Counted from the first letter of the stretch, positions 1 to 6,565 are shown. The stretch: DNA of 14,472 bases from Candidatus Parcubacteria bacterium (GCA_026395615.1 JAPLYH010000024.1:4189-18660); one strand, 5' to 3'. Numbers and translations: made by a program. The notes: a model not told the origin generated them from the letters alone.

Positions 1-521
1 TCTAAAAAATTAAACACATCCGACGGTTTTGCAACTTTCCAAGATTTCCATTCTGGCTCAATTATCTCAACTGGATTTGTTTTTATATAAATAAAATTAT
101 TTCTTAGTTGCGTTTCTGATTGAATAAGTTTAGCTCTATATCTTCCCTCAAAAAGAGATCCCGTCCTTTTATATTTTTTATTAAAATAATGGACATAACC
201 GCCAAGTTTCTTTGTATATTTTGCGATACCATCCTCTCTCAACTGGCGGACAAGTAAATGGAAATGATTGTCCATAAGAGCAAACGCGTGAATTTCAACT
301 AATGGGTGCTTGGATTTATAATTCATTACTAATGGCTCTTTCTCCTGCTTCCAAAAAGCTCGGGATTGCCAGGGTGATGGTTCTGTATCATTAAAAACTA
401 ACAAACTATTAATAAAACGCAGGCGATCTTCATTATCTAAAAAAATTTTGCGCCGATCATTTCCACGTTCTATAATATGATAGAATTCTCCATTAACTAA
501 TTCTGTTTCTCTTTTTGGCAT
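1..521 (-). CDS. REP-associated tyrosine transposase (RAYT, Y1 family), 3' end beyond the window
   Basis: The minus strand reads open from an ATG at 521 to the window edge, giving 173 residues without a stop. An N-terminal segment FYHIIERGND (residues 13-22) and the HUH motif in MDNHFHLLV (His86 and His88) match the single-strand endonuclease fold of IS200/RAYT transposases. The segment GGYVHYFN (about 107-114), followed by the GSLFEGRYRA block, supplies the expected catalytic tyrosine region. Known RAYTs are domesticated, single-copy enzymes that act on nearby REP palindromes. A palindromic repeat of that kind sits 55 bp upstream at 576-685, which supports this subtype over a free IS200 element. 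Only a weak AAGG lies about 12 nt before the ATG. The missing C-terminus is due to the window boundary and is not evidence of decay. Confidence 0.9.
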   Translation of the reverse strand, partial: MPKRETELVNGEFYHIIERGNDRRKIFLDNEDRLRFINSLLVFNDTEPSPWQSRAFWKQEKEPLVMNYKSKHPLVEIHAFALMDNHFHLLVRQLREDGIAKYTKKLGGYVHYFNKKYKRTGSLFEGRYRAKLIQSETQLRNNFIYIKTNPVEIIEPEWKSWKVAKPSDVFNFL

Positions 522-575
522 AAATATATCATACCTTATTAACGTTATAATAAAATTTTTTAATGATTTAGGTTC

Positions 576-584
576 TGTGAATAA
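576..584 (-). promoter_or_regulatory. DnaA-box-like 9-mer at the edge of repeat copy 1
   Basis: TGTGAATAA on the plus strand is TTATTCACA on the minus strand, which fits the TTATNCACA consensus. It occupies the first nine bases of the repeat, as the equivalent 9-mer does in copy 2. Binding by DnaA is inference only. Confidence 0.35.
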
Positions 585-685
585 CTTTCCCCCAAAAATT
601 ACGCCACCCGGCGTCGTTGTGAGATTTCCCTTATCTGGTATGGCTTCCGACGTTTCACGAAAATTACGCCACCCGGCGGCGTAAT
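576..685. repeat. 110-bp REP/BIME-like palindromic repeat, copy 1
   Basis: This copy aligns without gaps to 6884-6993, with about 97 of 110 positions identical by eye. It carries the 15-mer ATTACGCCACCCGGC twice, at 598-612 and 663-677. The second occurrence folds with GGCGTAAT (678-685) into an 8-bp stem with a 7-nt loop. It lies directly upstream of the RAYT gene, the classic arrangement of REP elements and their transposase. Confidence 0.85.
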
Positions 686-739
686 CTCAAAACATCGTAG
701 TCTCAAAATTTAGCTAAAAATTATATAATTTTAATATTC

Positions 740-792
740 CTTATTGAAAAAGTTTATAAAAAAATATTTTAAAACTTATTGAAAAAATTTAT
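740..792. repeat. Two short AT-rich direct repeats
   Basis: CTTATTGAAAAAGTTTAT (740-757) recurs at 775-792 with one change, giving a 35-bp period. The segment lies in AT-rich sequence between the REP-like repeat and the island 1 terminator. I see no gene in it and assign no function. Confidence 0.5.
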
Positions 793-818
793 TTAAAAAA
801 CCTGCAAAAAACATTTAT

Positions 819-853
819 TAAAAAGAAATAAGAGACAGAGCAATCTGTCTCTT
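819..853 (-). terminator. Intrinsic terminator closing the island 1 transcript
   Basis: On the minus strand AAGAGACAGA and TCTGTCTCTT form a perfect 10-bp stem with a 4-nt loop (830-853). The T-rich run ATTTCTTTTT follows at once. On the plus strand no T-tract follows, so the signal is directional. Confidence 0.75.
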
Positions 854-858
854 GGCGT

Positions 859-879
859 AGCTTTCTCAAAGAGAAAGCT
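859..879. other. Perfect 9-bp hairpin
   Basis: AGCTTTCTC (859-867), loop AAA, and GAGAAAGCT (871-879) form an uninterrupted stem immediately before the terminator hairpin on the minus strand. It may act with it as a 3' end stabiliser; that is inference. Confidence 0.55.
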
Positions 880-915
880 GATATTCAGTTGTCAAGGTTC
901 AACGGGTTTAAGGAG

Positions 916-950
916 CCCGGGTCGGAGAGTCAGAAACCCTCCGACCCGGG
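916..950. other. Very stable 12-bp GC hairpin
   Basis: CCCGGGTCGGAG (916-927) pairs perfectly with CTCCGACCCGGG (939-950) around an 11-nt loop. No T-run follows on either strand, so it is not an intrinsic terminator. It fits a structured 3' region of the island 1 RNA. Confidence 0.65.
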
Positions 951-1023
951 AGGAGCCATGAACGCCCGATTGGGGCGCTTGAAGCAGAAATCCGTTTCAC
1001 GCACCGCTGCTGTACGTAATCTC

Positions 1024-1045
1024 GTAGACGAACGTCGTCGTCTAC
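1024..1045 (-). other. 8-bp hairpin overlapping the stop codon of micropeptide A
   Basis: GTAGACGA (1024-1031) pairs with TCGTCTAC (1038-1045) around a 6-nt loop. The TAG stop of the micro-ORF at 1042-1044 lies inside the stem, so terminating ribosomes would open it. Confidence 0.55.
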
Positions 1046-1116
1046 AGGACCGCCAGGGCGTACATCGCGACAGCGACGAGGCTCACGAACGACACGATCA
1101 GTACCCTTCTCTTCAT
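1042..1116 (-). CDS. Micropeptide A, 24-aa hydrophobic single-segment peptide
   Basis: The ATG at 1116 opens a 24-residue frame ending in TAG. It has a basic start (MKRR) followed by about 20 almost entirely hydrophobic residues, V-L-I-V-S-F-V onward, ending A-V-L. This would make one membrane-spanning helix with an inside-positive N-terminus. GAAGGA lies about 10 nt upstream. It is a paralogue of the frame at 1223-1309: both start ATGAAGAGA, share the AVAM core and end GTCCTGTAGAC, and both follow a CCTGC/GCAGG hairpin. An in-frame upstream ATG at 1179 would give 45 residues, but it has no good SD and would add a stretch absent from the paralogue. The size and composition resemble type I toxins such as Ibs or short leader peptides. 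I recognise no family, and function is unknown. Confidence 0.55.
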   Translation of the reverse strand: MKRRVLIVSFVSLVAVAMYALAVL

Positions 1117-1138
1117 GTTCCGCACTTCCTTCACGAAA

Positions 1139-1153
1139 CCTGCAGATAGCAGG
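1139..1153 (-). promoter_or_regulatory. 5' hairpin before micropeptide A
   Basis: CCTGC and GCAGG (5-bp stem) close a 5-nt loop about 23 nt before the start codon. The same stem with a different 4-nt loop occurs before micropeptide B at 1329-1342. Stem conserved with loop changed suggests a selected RNA element. Confidence 0.45.
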
Positions 1154-1222
1154 GCTTGTGCTGTTCTTTCAGTGTCCATTCCCGCTGTGCTGTGCTCAAC
1201 TAGTGGAAACCTGGAAGCTGGT

Positions 1223-1309
1223 CTACAGGACCACCACGACGCCCGCCGCCATCGCGACCGCGGACAGGACGAGGATGAGCGCTAGACTCAGTACCATCGC
1301 TCTCTTCAT
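1223..1309 (-). CDS. Micropeptide B, 28-aa hydrophobic single-segment peptide
   Basis: The ATG at 1309 opens a 28-residue frame ending in TAG. It begins MKRAMVLSLALILVL, continues through S-A-V-A-M-A-A-G and ends V-V-V-V-L. AGAAGG sits 5 nt before the ATG, an acceptable SD. It has one continuous hydrophobic segment after a basic N-terminus. The A-x-A pattern in the second half would suit signal peptidase, but almost no mature part would remain. It is the tandem paralogue of micropeptide A, offset about 185 bp, with the shared leader string CACAAGCCCTGC. It may be translated from the same minus-strand RNA. Function is unknown; candidates are a type I toxin-like peptide, a regulatory leader peptide or a membrane modulator. 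Confidence 0.55.
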   Translation of the reverse strand: MKRAMVLSLALILVLSAVAMAAGVVVVL

Positions 1310-1328
1310 ACATACCTTCTTTCCAGGA

Positions 1329-1342
1329 CCTGCTAGGGCAGG
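1329..1342 (-). promoter_or_regulatory. 5' hairpin before micropeptide B
   Basis: CCTGC and GCAGG form a 5-bp stem around a 4-nt loop, about 19 nt before the ATG. It is the counterpart of the element at 1139-1153 and is preceded by the same CACAAGC sequence. Confidence 0.45.
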
Positions 1343-1363
1343 GCTTGTGTTCTTCCTCGGCAG

Positions 1364-1398
1364 GTCACGTTGTGAACAATAGAGGTTCACACTGTGAC
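1364..1398 (-). other. Hairpin at the end of micropeptide C
   Basis: GTCAC/GTGAC (5 bp) and TGTGAAC/GTTCACA (7 bp), separated by a 2x2 internal loop, enclose a 7-nt loop. The TGA stop at 1387-1389 lies within the stem. Confidence 0.55.
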
Positions 1399-1428
1399 CA
1401 CGCTCAGTACGCCTAATCTTCTCTTCAG
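1387..1428 (-). CDS. Micropeptide C, 13 aa with CTG start, possibly a decayed paralogue
   Basis: GAGGAGGT, the best SD in island 1, is followed 7 nt later by CTGAAGAGA and a 13-residue frame, (M)KRRLGVLSVVTV, ending in TGA. The start region matches paralogues A and B (ATGAAGAGA) except that CTG replaces ATG, and residues MKRR..VL are shared. It ends early, before a full membrane segment could form. It may be a functional leader peptide at the front of the array, or a remnant that lost its ATG and its C-terminal half. A GTG three codons earlier is in frame but abuts the SD. Confidence 0.35.
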   Translation of the reverse strand: MKRRLGVLSVVTV

Positions 1429-1478
1429 AGTGACCACCTCCTCAAACGAGAACTCCTTCACCCAAGACAAAGAACATC

Positions 1479-1533
1479 TTGAGTTCAGGCCGAAAAACCC
1501 AAATCCTGTTAAGATTTTTCAGCCTGAACTCAA
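1479..1533 (-). other. Large hairpin directly after the clpB stop codon
   Basis: TTGAGTTCAGGC (1479-1490) pairs perfectly with GCCTGAACTCAA (1522-1533). Inside, GAAAAA and TTTTTC can extend the stem after a mismatch. No T-tract follows the stem, so it is not a standard terminator. It could protect the clpB 3' end or form the 5' leader of the island 1 RNA. Confidence 0.6.
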
Positions 1534-4224
1534 TTATTTTATTTTAACTCCCTGTCTTTTTTTTGACAAACTTTTCAAAGAATTGAATACAATTTTCCCA
1601 GCTTTTTCGCTCAAGCTGATTGTTTCCCCATGTTTTACATCTCCAATAACAATCTGTAAAGAAAGCGGGTCAAGAATAAATTTCTGAATTACTCTTTTCA
1701 ATGGCCTTGCACCTAAATTAGAATCAAATCCCTTGTTCGTCAATAATTCTTTGACTTCCTTATCAACTCTTAATTTTATCCCCTTCTTTTCCAAGCGTTT
1801 TGAAACTTTGGCAAGCTCAAGGTCAACAATTTCCAGAATTTGTTTTTTGCTAAGGTAATTGAAAATTATAATTTCATCAACCCTGTTCAAAAACTCCGGC
1901 CTGAAACTTTCTTTTAAGGCCTCATTAACTCTGTCTTTCAATACTTGATATTCTTCTTCTTTATCATCATCGATAAATCCCATTGTCCCCATTTTGGCAA
2001 TATATTCCGAACCAAGATTAGAAGTCATAATAATAATGGTGTTTTTGAAAGAAACCTGTCTGCCTTTAGCATCTGTAAGCCGCCCGTCGTCCAAAATCTG
2101 AAGCAAGATATTAAAAACCTCTGGATGAGCTTTTTCTATTTCATCCAAAATCAAAACGCTATATGGCCTTCTTCTTATCTTTTCGGTGAATTGTCCAGCT
2201 TCTTCATAGCGGACATAACCTGGGGGCGAACCAATCATTTTGGAAACGCTATGGCGCTCCATATATTCGGACATATCCAGGCGAATCAAGGCGTTTTCAT
2301 CATTGAATAAAAACTCTGCCAAAGCTTTGGCTGTTTCGGTTTTACCGACTCCTGTGGGTCCTAAGAATATAAACGAGCCAAGGGGCTTATTCTCTTCAGC
2401 TATGCCTGCCCGGCTGCGCCTTATAGCATTAGAGATCGCTTCAATCGCTTGGTTTTGTCCTATCACCCGGCGGGAAATAGAATCTTCCATTCTTACTAAT
2501 TTTTTAACCTCTTCTTCCAATAAATTAGTAGCTGGAATTCCTGTCCAACGAGAAACTACCCGGGCGATATCATCTTCCCCGACATCTTCTTTTAAAACCT
2601 GATTCTTTTTTCTGAAATTTGTAAGCTCTTGTTCTTTTTTCTGAATTTCCTTTAAAATATTCGGAACTGTCCCATATTTAATGCGCGCCACTTTTTCCAA
2701 ATCGCCTTCTCTTTCAGCAACCTCAGCCTCAAAATTCATTTTCTCATTATCGGTTTTCAAAACCTTCAATGCTTGGATCAAATCTTTTTCCGTTTTCCAT
2801 TTCATTTCCAAGCCTTTGGCTTTTTCTTTCAAATCAGCCAATGTCCTAAGGCAAACAGCCAATCTTTTCTTGGACGCGGCGTCTTGTTCGTTTTTTAATG
2901 CTTCTCTTTCTATGGTTAACCGTTGCATTTCTTTTTTTACCTCTTCCACTTCCGCTGGTTCTGACTCCATATCCAAACGCAACCCGGAAGCAGCTTCATC
3001 CATCAAATCAACAGCCTTATCCGGTAAAAACCTGTCTGAAATATACCTAGCTGAAAGTTCGGCTGCAGCAATCAATGCTGAGTCCCTTATTTTCACTCCG
3101 TGATGAAGTTCGTATTTATTTTTAATGCCTCTTAAAATCGCAATCGTATCTTCAATACTCGGTTCCGCAACATATACGGGCATAAATCTTCTTTCCAGAG
3201 CTGAATCCCTTTCTATATATTTTTGATATTCTTTTAAAGTAGTTGCTCCAATTGCTCTTAATTGTCCGCGGGCAAGGGCTGGCTTCAATAAATTAGAAGC
3301 ATCAATCGCTCCTTCGGCAGCCCCAGCTCCCATTACAGTATGAAGTTCGTCTATAAAAAGGAAATACTTATCCTTAGCATGTTCAACTTCTTTTAAAAGC
3401 GCCTTGATTCTTTGTTCAAACTCTCCGCGGAACTTTGTTCCGGCAATCAAAAGTCCAAGATCAAGCGCGATTATTTCTTTGTTCTTCAAGCTCTCCGGCG
3501 CGTCTCCCTTTATGATCTTCTGAGCCAATCCTTCCACAATAGCGGTTTTTCCAACTCCTGCCTCTCCAATCAAAACCGGATTATTTTTCGTCCGACGAGA
3601 AAGAATCTGGACCACTCTTCTTATTTCATTCTCCCTGCCAATAACCGGGTCAAGCTTTCCCAACTCCGCTAATTTTGTAAGATTCTTGCAATATTTTTCT
3701 ATTACCTGATATTTAGATTCAGGCTCCGGGTCAGTAATGTTTTCTCCGCCCCTGATTTCTGATAAAAGATTTATTGTGCTTTCATAATTGAGACCGGATG
3801 ATTCGTATAAAGATAAAATTTTCTTCGCTTCAGATGAAATTTCTAACAGAGCGAGAAACAAATGCTCAACAGAAATAAACTGATCTTTCATCTTGATTGA
3901 TTCCTTTCTTGCCCTGTCAAGAACACTTGCCAAATCCTGAGTAAGATAAAACTGAAGTCCCATCTGTTGTTCATCAATATCGCCGAAATTGGAAATATGT
4001 TCCCTTAATTTAATCGCCTTGGCAACTTTATTTTTTAAATCTGCTAGGTCAATCTTCAATTTACGCAATATAACCAAAACAATCGTATCTTCTTGACTGA
4101 TTAAAGAATATAAAAGATGCAGAGCGTCAATCTGTTGTTGGTTTTGTTTGCGAGCCAGCGATTGGGCCATTAAAATCGCCTGCTGAGCTCTCTGAGTAAA
4201 TTCTCCGCCAGGATTAGCAAACAT
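1534..4224 (-). CDS. clpB: ClpB-type AAA+ disaggregase
   Basis: This 896-residue protein unfolds and extracts aggregated polypeptides with the DnaK system, acting as a cytoplasmic hexamer. In order it shows a double-repeat N domain (about 5-150), NBD1 with Walker A GEAGVGKT (220-227), Walker B FLFIDE (288-293) and SALERRF (341-347), a long coiled-coil middle domain (about 410-540), NBD2 with GPTGVGKT (622-629), VLILDE (690-695) and FRPEFLNR (774-781), and sensor-2 GARPLKR (838-844). The full-length middle domain separates ClpB from ClpA and ClpC. One odd point is an insertion in NBD2 ending in MGF (748-750), where ClpA/ClpC carry their ClpP-binding (I/L/V)GF tripeptide. The start ATG at 4224 lacks an SD, like its neighbours. 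It lies 86 bp downstream of htrA with a possible promoter of its own. Confidence 0.95.
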   Translation of the reverse strand: MFANPGGEFTQRAQQAILMAQSLARKQNQQQIDALHLLYSLISQEDTIVLVILRKLKIDLADLKNKVAKAIKLREHISNFGDIDEQQMGLQFYLTQDLASVLDRARKESIKMKDQFISVEHLFLALLEISSEAKKILSLYESSGLNYESTINLLSEIRGGENITDPEPESKYQVIEKYCKNLTKLAELGKLDPVIGRENEIRRVVQILSRRTKNNPVLIGEAGVGKTAIVEGLAQKIIKGDAPESLKNKEIIALDLGLLIAGTKFRGEFEQRIKALLKEVEHAKDKYFLFIDELHTVMGAGAAEGAIDASNLLKPALARGQLRAIGATTLKEYQKYIERDSALERRFMPVYVAEPSIEDTIAILRGIKNKYELHHGVKIRDSALIAAAELSARYISDRFLPDKAVDLMDEAASGLRLDMESEPAEVEEVKKEMQRLTIEREALKNEQDAASKKRLAVCLRTLADLKEKAKGLEMKWKTEKDLIQALKVLKTDNEKMNFEAEVAEREGDLEKVARIKYGTVPNILKEIQKKEQELTNFRKKNQVLKEDVGEDDIARVVSRWTGIPATNLLEEEVKKLVRMEDSISRRVIGQNQAIEAISNAIRRSRAGIAEENKPLGSFIFLGPTGVGKTETAKALAEFLFNDENALIRLDMSEYMERHSVSKMIGSPPGYVRYEEAGQFTEKIRRRPYSVLILDEIEKAHPEVFNILLQILDDGRLTDAKGRQVSFKNTIIIMTSNLGSEYIAKMGTMGFIDDDKEEEYQVLKDRVNEALKESFRPEFLNRVDEIIIFNYLSKKQILEIVDLELAKVSKRLEKKGIKLRVDKEVKELLTNKGFDSNLGARPLKRVIQKFILDPLSLQIVIGDVKHGETISLSEKAGKIVFNSLKSLSKKRQGVKIK
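1541..1569 (-). promoter_or_regulatory. Candidate sigma70 promoter inside the 3' end of clpB, reading into island 1
   Basis: TTGTCA (1564-1569), a 17-bp spacer and TAAAAT (1541-1546) each match the consensus at 5 of 6 positions. Transcription would begin near 1534, at the base of the 1479-1533 hairpin. It overlaps the clpB coding end, where A-rich lysine codons could create such a match by chance. Confidence 0.45.
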
Positions 4225-4250
4225 AATTTGATAATTACATTATATATTTA

Positions 4251-4279
4251 ATTTAACCCTAAAAATACCCAAAAGTCAA
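4251..4279 (-). promoter_or_regulatory. Possible promoter for clpB
   Basis: TTGACT (4274-4279), a 17-bp spacer and TTAAAT (4251-4256) lie 27 bp before the clpB ATG. The -35 is good and the -10 is mediocre. A better -10 word, TATAAT at 4239-4244, lacks a matching -35. No CIRCE-type inverted repeat is visible. Confidence 0.35.
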
Positions 4280-4310
4280 CCTTAAAAGCTTTTTCGGATT
4301 TTAATCTTAC

Positions 4311-5681
4311 CTACTCTTTTTTCTCGCCAAGAGTTACGGAGACAGATATTTCTTTTCCATCTCTTAAAATTTTGAGATTGACTATATCGTTTGGATTATA
4401 ATCCAAAATAGTTTTAGCTAAAGGATTGTCAGAACTAATTTTTATATTATTGAACTCCAGAATAATGTCGTTAACCTTAATTCCGGCTTTATCTGCCGGA
4501 CTTCCGGAAACTACTGCCACATCTGTATTTTTCCCCAAAGAATCTTTTCCAATCCAGGCGCCATAATCAACAGATAAATTATTCGCTTTGCTTATATCTT
4601 TCGTAATAAGAGTATAGGAAACCCCTAACCACGGATAAACTATTGTTCCTGTTTTCTGGACTTGTTCAATATCTCTCTTGGCCATATTTATCGGCAAACT
4701 AAAACCAATACTTTCTCCGCTTGATGAGCGAGCTACATTTATTCCGATTACTTCTCCTGCTAAGTTTAAAAGCGGGCCTCCGGAATTACCAGGATTAATC
4801 GCAGCATCGGTCTGAATTATTCCTTCCAAATTCTCGGCAAAACCCTCTCCTCCTGTGGCAGTGATATTTCTTTCCAATCCGGAAACAACTCCAACGGAAA
4901 CAGTATTTTGGAATTCCCCTAAGGCATACCCAATTGCTATTACTGTCTGGCCTGTTTGCAAACTGGAAGAATCGCCTAATTTCACAGTGGGAAAAGTTTT
5001 TCTTTCGTTTTCAGGAGTATCTGATTGGTCAATTTTAAGCACTGCCAAATCGTAAAACGGGTCTTTTGCCAAAATCTTGGTAGGATATTTTGAACCATCG
5101 CTAAAAAATACCGTGTATTCCGCATCCTGCTCCAATGTCACGTGTTTGTTCGTTAAAATAATTCCATCGGATGAAATTACAAAACCAGTCCCGCCGCCAA
5201 CCTGCTGCTTTTCCGTGCCTTTTTCTCTATATTGAGGAATAAGAAAATCACTTCCGAATGGACTGTTTAATCCGCCAAAAGGATCTATATAATATTTTTC
5301 AAGAATCGGAACATCTTTGCTTATAACAATACTAACAACTGCAGGCGAATAATCTTTAACTGCTTTTATAATCCTCTGCTCTTGTGTGGTTTGAGGAATA
5401 TAATTATTCTGAATAGTTGTGTCTTTTTTGATAATTGGGATTCCCTGCTGTTCCAATATGTCCAAAACTTTATTTTGCCAATAATAGTTAGTAAGAATTG
5501 CCCCAACTCCGCCGGCAACAATAGATATCAAAATTATCAAAACAGCTATTGCTCCTGGAGAGCGCTTTATTTTTATCCTATCTTTTGTAATTTGTTTAAT
5601 ATTTTTAAAATCCATTTTTTTAAAAAATGATTTTGTTTTTTCAGGAATATTTGTTTGCCAAAGATTTTTGTTTTCCTCCAT
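4311..5681 (-). CDS. HtrA/DegP-like membrane-anchored serine protease with PDZ domain
   Basis: This is a trypsin-fold protease of the HtrA family, expected to face outward and degrade or sense misfolded envelope proteins. Numbered from an alternative TTG at 5693, it has a basic cytoplasmic N-terminus, one membrane segment (about 47-69), and a triad of His184 (TNKHV), Asp215 (YDLAVL) and Ser304 (GNSGGPL). A single PDZ domain (about 355-455) carries SPADKAGIKVNDIILEF. I prefer the ATG at 5681 (456 residues, MEENKN) because the TTG has no properly spaced SD; the choice does not affect any domain. One PDZ and one anchor resemble Gram-positive HtrA or DegS more than two-PDZ DegP. It lies 44 bp after the lipid kinase gene and upstream of clpB, so the three may form an envelope and protein-stress unit. 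Confidence 0.93.
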   Translation of the reverse strand: MEENKNLWQTNIPEKTKSFFKKMDFKNIKQITKDRIKIKRSPGAIAVLIILISIVAGGVGAILTNYYWQNKVLDILEQQGIPIIKKDTTIQNNYIPQTTQEQRIIKAVKDYSPAVVSIVISKDVPILEKYYIDPFGGLNSPFGSDFLIPQYREKGTEKQQVGGGTGFVISSDGIILTNKHVTLEQDAEYTVFFSDGSKYPTKILAKDPFYDLAVLKIDQSDTPENERKTFPTVKLGDSSSLQTGQTVIAIGYALGEFQNTVSVGVVSGLERNITATGGEGFAENLEGIIQTDAAINPGNSGGPLLNLAGEVIGINVARSSSGESIGFSLPINMAKRDIEQVQKTGTIVYPWLGVSYTLITKDISKANNLSVDYGAWIGKDSLGKNTDVAVVSGSPADKAGIKVNDIILEFNNIKISSDNPLAKTILDYNPNDIVNLKILRDGKEISVSVTLGEKKE

Positions 5682-5725
5682 TTTATTAATCAATCGCCTC
5701 GGCCAAGGCCTTTTGCAACTGATTT

Positions 5726-6133
5726 TTAAAGATTACCCGGGCAAGAAAAAAATTCAATAACATAAGGCGTGAAAATAAATATGCCGACTATTGCGGTTCC
5801 GATAATTGCCATCAAAACCGCGCCTGCTGCCAAATCCTTTATTTTTTTGATTTCTTCATTGTGATTCTTGTCTATTAAATTAGTCACTCTTTCAACTTGG
5901 GTATTCATTAATTCTATGCTTAAAACTAAGAAAACGCATAAAACAATTATTGCTCTCTCCTGATGGGTGAGCGGAAAAAAGAACATAAAAAGAATAACAA
6001 AAAAAGCAATAACTACCCCTATTCTGATGGTATTCTCTTCTTTAACCCCTATCCATAATCCAGTAAAAGCAACTTTAAAACTTTTTATTAGTTTTCTAAA
6101 ATTAAATATCATAGATTTGTTTGTATCTACCAT
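5726..6133 (-). CDS. Prokaryotic diacylglycerol/undecaprenol kinase (DagK family)
   Basis: This 135-residue membrane enzyme phosphorylates diacylglycerol or undecaprenol. In Gram-positive-like cells the usual job is regenerating undecaprenyl phosphate for wall synthesis. Family marks are EENTIRI (32-38), SIELMNTQVERVTNLID (72-88) with the catalytic glutamate region, and KIKDLAAGAVLM (97-108). Three hydrophobic segments lie at about 36-54, 58-77 and 101-123. The ATG at 6133 has no SD. A second in-frame ATG at 6112 (Met8, MIFNFRKLIKSF) matches the usual family N-terminus and fits better if the -10 candidate at 6132-6137 is real. Lipid preference cannot be read from sequence. The next gene downstream is the htrA-like protease. 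Confidence 0.9.
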   Translation of the reverse strand: MVDTNKSMIFNFRKLIKSFKVAFTGLWIGVKEENTIRIGVVIAFFVILFMFFFPLTHQERAIIVLCVFLVLSIELMNTQVERVTNLIDKNHNEEIKKIKDLAAGAVLMAIIGTAIVGIFIFTPYVIEFFSCPGNL

Positions 6134-6160
6134 TTTGATATACTACAAAACCATTGTCAA
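6132..6160 (-). promoter_or_regulatory. Possible promoter for the lipid kinase gene
   Basis: A perfect TTGACA (6155-6160) is followed after 17 bp by CAAAAT (6132-6137), which overlaps the first ATG. If used, transcription would start near 6125 and translation would begin at Met8 (6112). The -10 is weak, so the TTGACA may be coincidental. Confidence 0.3.
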
Positions 6161-6207
6161 ATAATTACATAATTTACAATACTTCTTACAAAACTTCAAT
6201 CGTTAAT

Positions 6208-6228
6208 AAAAAAAGACCAGGATCTGGT
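6208..6228 (-). terminator. Intrinsic terminator closing island 2
   Basis: On the minus strand ACCAG and CTGGT form a 5-bp stem with a 3-nt loop (6216-6228), followed by C and seven T residues (6208-6214). The stem is short but the T-tract is good and correctly placed after the GC-rich island. Confidence 0.6.
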
Positions 6229-6240
6229 TTTAAATATTTA

Positions 6241-6297
6241 GGAGAAGGGGGGAGGTAAAGGAGCCGAAGCACCTCTTACTCACTCCCCCTCTACTCC
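6241..6297 (-). other. Rod-like hairpin capped by a UUCG tetraloop
   Basis: GGAG/CTCC (6241-6244 with 6294-6297), GGGGGAG/CTCCCCC (6248-6254 with 6283-6289) and an inner stem containing GTAA/TTAC form a rod. On the minus strand it closes with GC(TTCG)GC. C(UUCG)G is an exceptionally stable RNA loop, which supports function as RNA on this strand. Confidence 0.6.
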
Positions 6298-6302
6298 ATC
6301 GC

Positions 6303-6328
6303 GAGGACAGGACCGCGTCCTTGTCCTC
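6303..6328. other. 11-bp GC hairpin with one bulge
   Basis: GAGGACA (6303-6309) pairs with TGTCCTC (6322-6328), and GGAC (6310-6313) with GTCC (6317-6320), around a 3-nt loop with a single bulged base. Confidence 0.55.
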
Positions 6329-6565
6329 AAGCCGGGCAACTATCCGCACACCGTGCCGGATGCTGGCCAGCTACGCAGTCGGTTCGAGACAACGCCCCCA
6401 TGGTGGGCCAGCTCTCGAGCCTGCAGTACCTCAGGGTCGTACACCAGATTCACCATCTGGCGCTACGCCAAGGTCTCTGGAAGCACCGACTGTCTCGTGC
6501 CGGAGAGCGGAATCCGCCCTCACTAACTTGACTGCTCTAACTGAACTTACTGTCCTGTACTACCG

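Larger units (their letters stand above)
830..1534 (-). other. GC-rich island 1: micropeptide and hairpin region downstream of clpB
   Basis: This stretch is visibly GC-rich between AT-rich flanks and holds no conventional gene. It contains three related SD-led micro-ORFs on the minus strand (1042-1116, 1223-1309, 1387-1428), at least seven hairpins and a terminal intrinsic terminator. A promoter candidate sits in the 3' end of clpB. The plus-strand readings across it (889-1149, 1158-1382) have no SD and no recognisable protein features. Confidence 0.55.

Noticed and set aside
740..792. CRISPR-like repeat
   Set aside because: Only two 18-bp AT-rich copies with a 17-bp gap and no cas genes nearby.
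890..895. Perfect TTGACA on the minus strand as a promoter
   Set aside because: At 16-18 bp downstream the sequence is TCTTTG-like within a hairpin, with no usable -10 box and no gene to serve before the terminator.
1117..1179. Upstream extension of micropeptide A from the ATG at 1179 (45 aa)
   Set aside because: No properly spaced SD, and the extension translates the hairpin leader, which is in a different frame in paralogue B.
889..1382. Two plus-strand frames of 86 and 74 aa across island 1
   Set aside because: No SD, no promoter, no recognisable motifs; they run antisense to the SD-led paralogous micropeptides and through hairpin stems.
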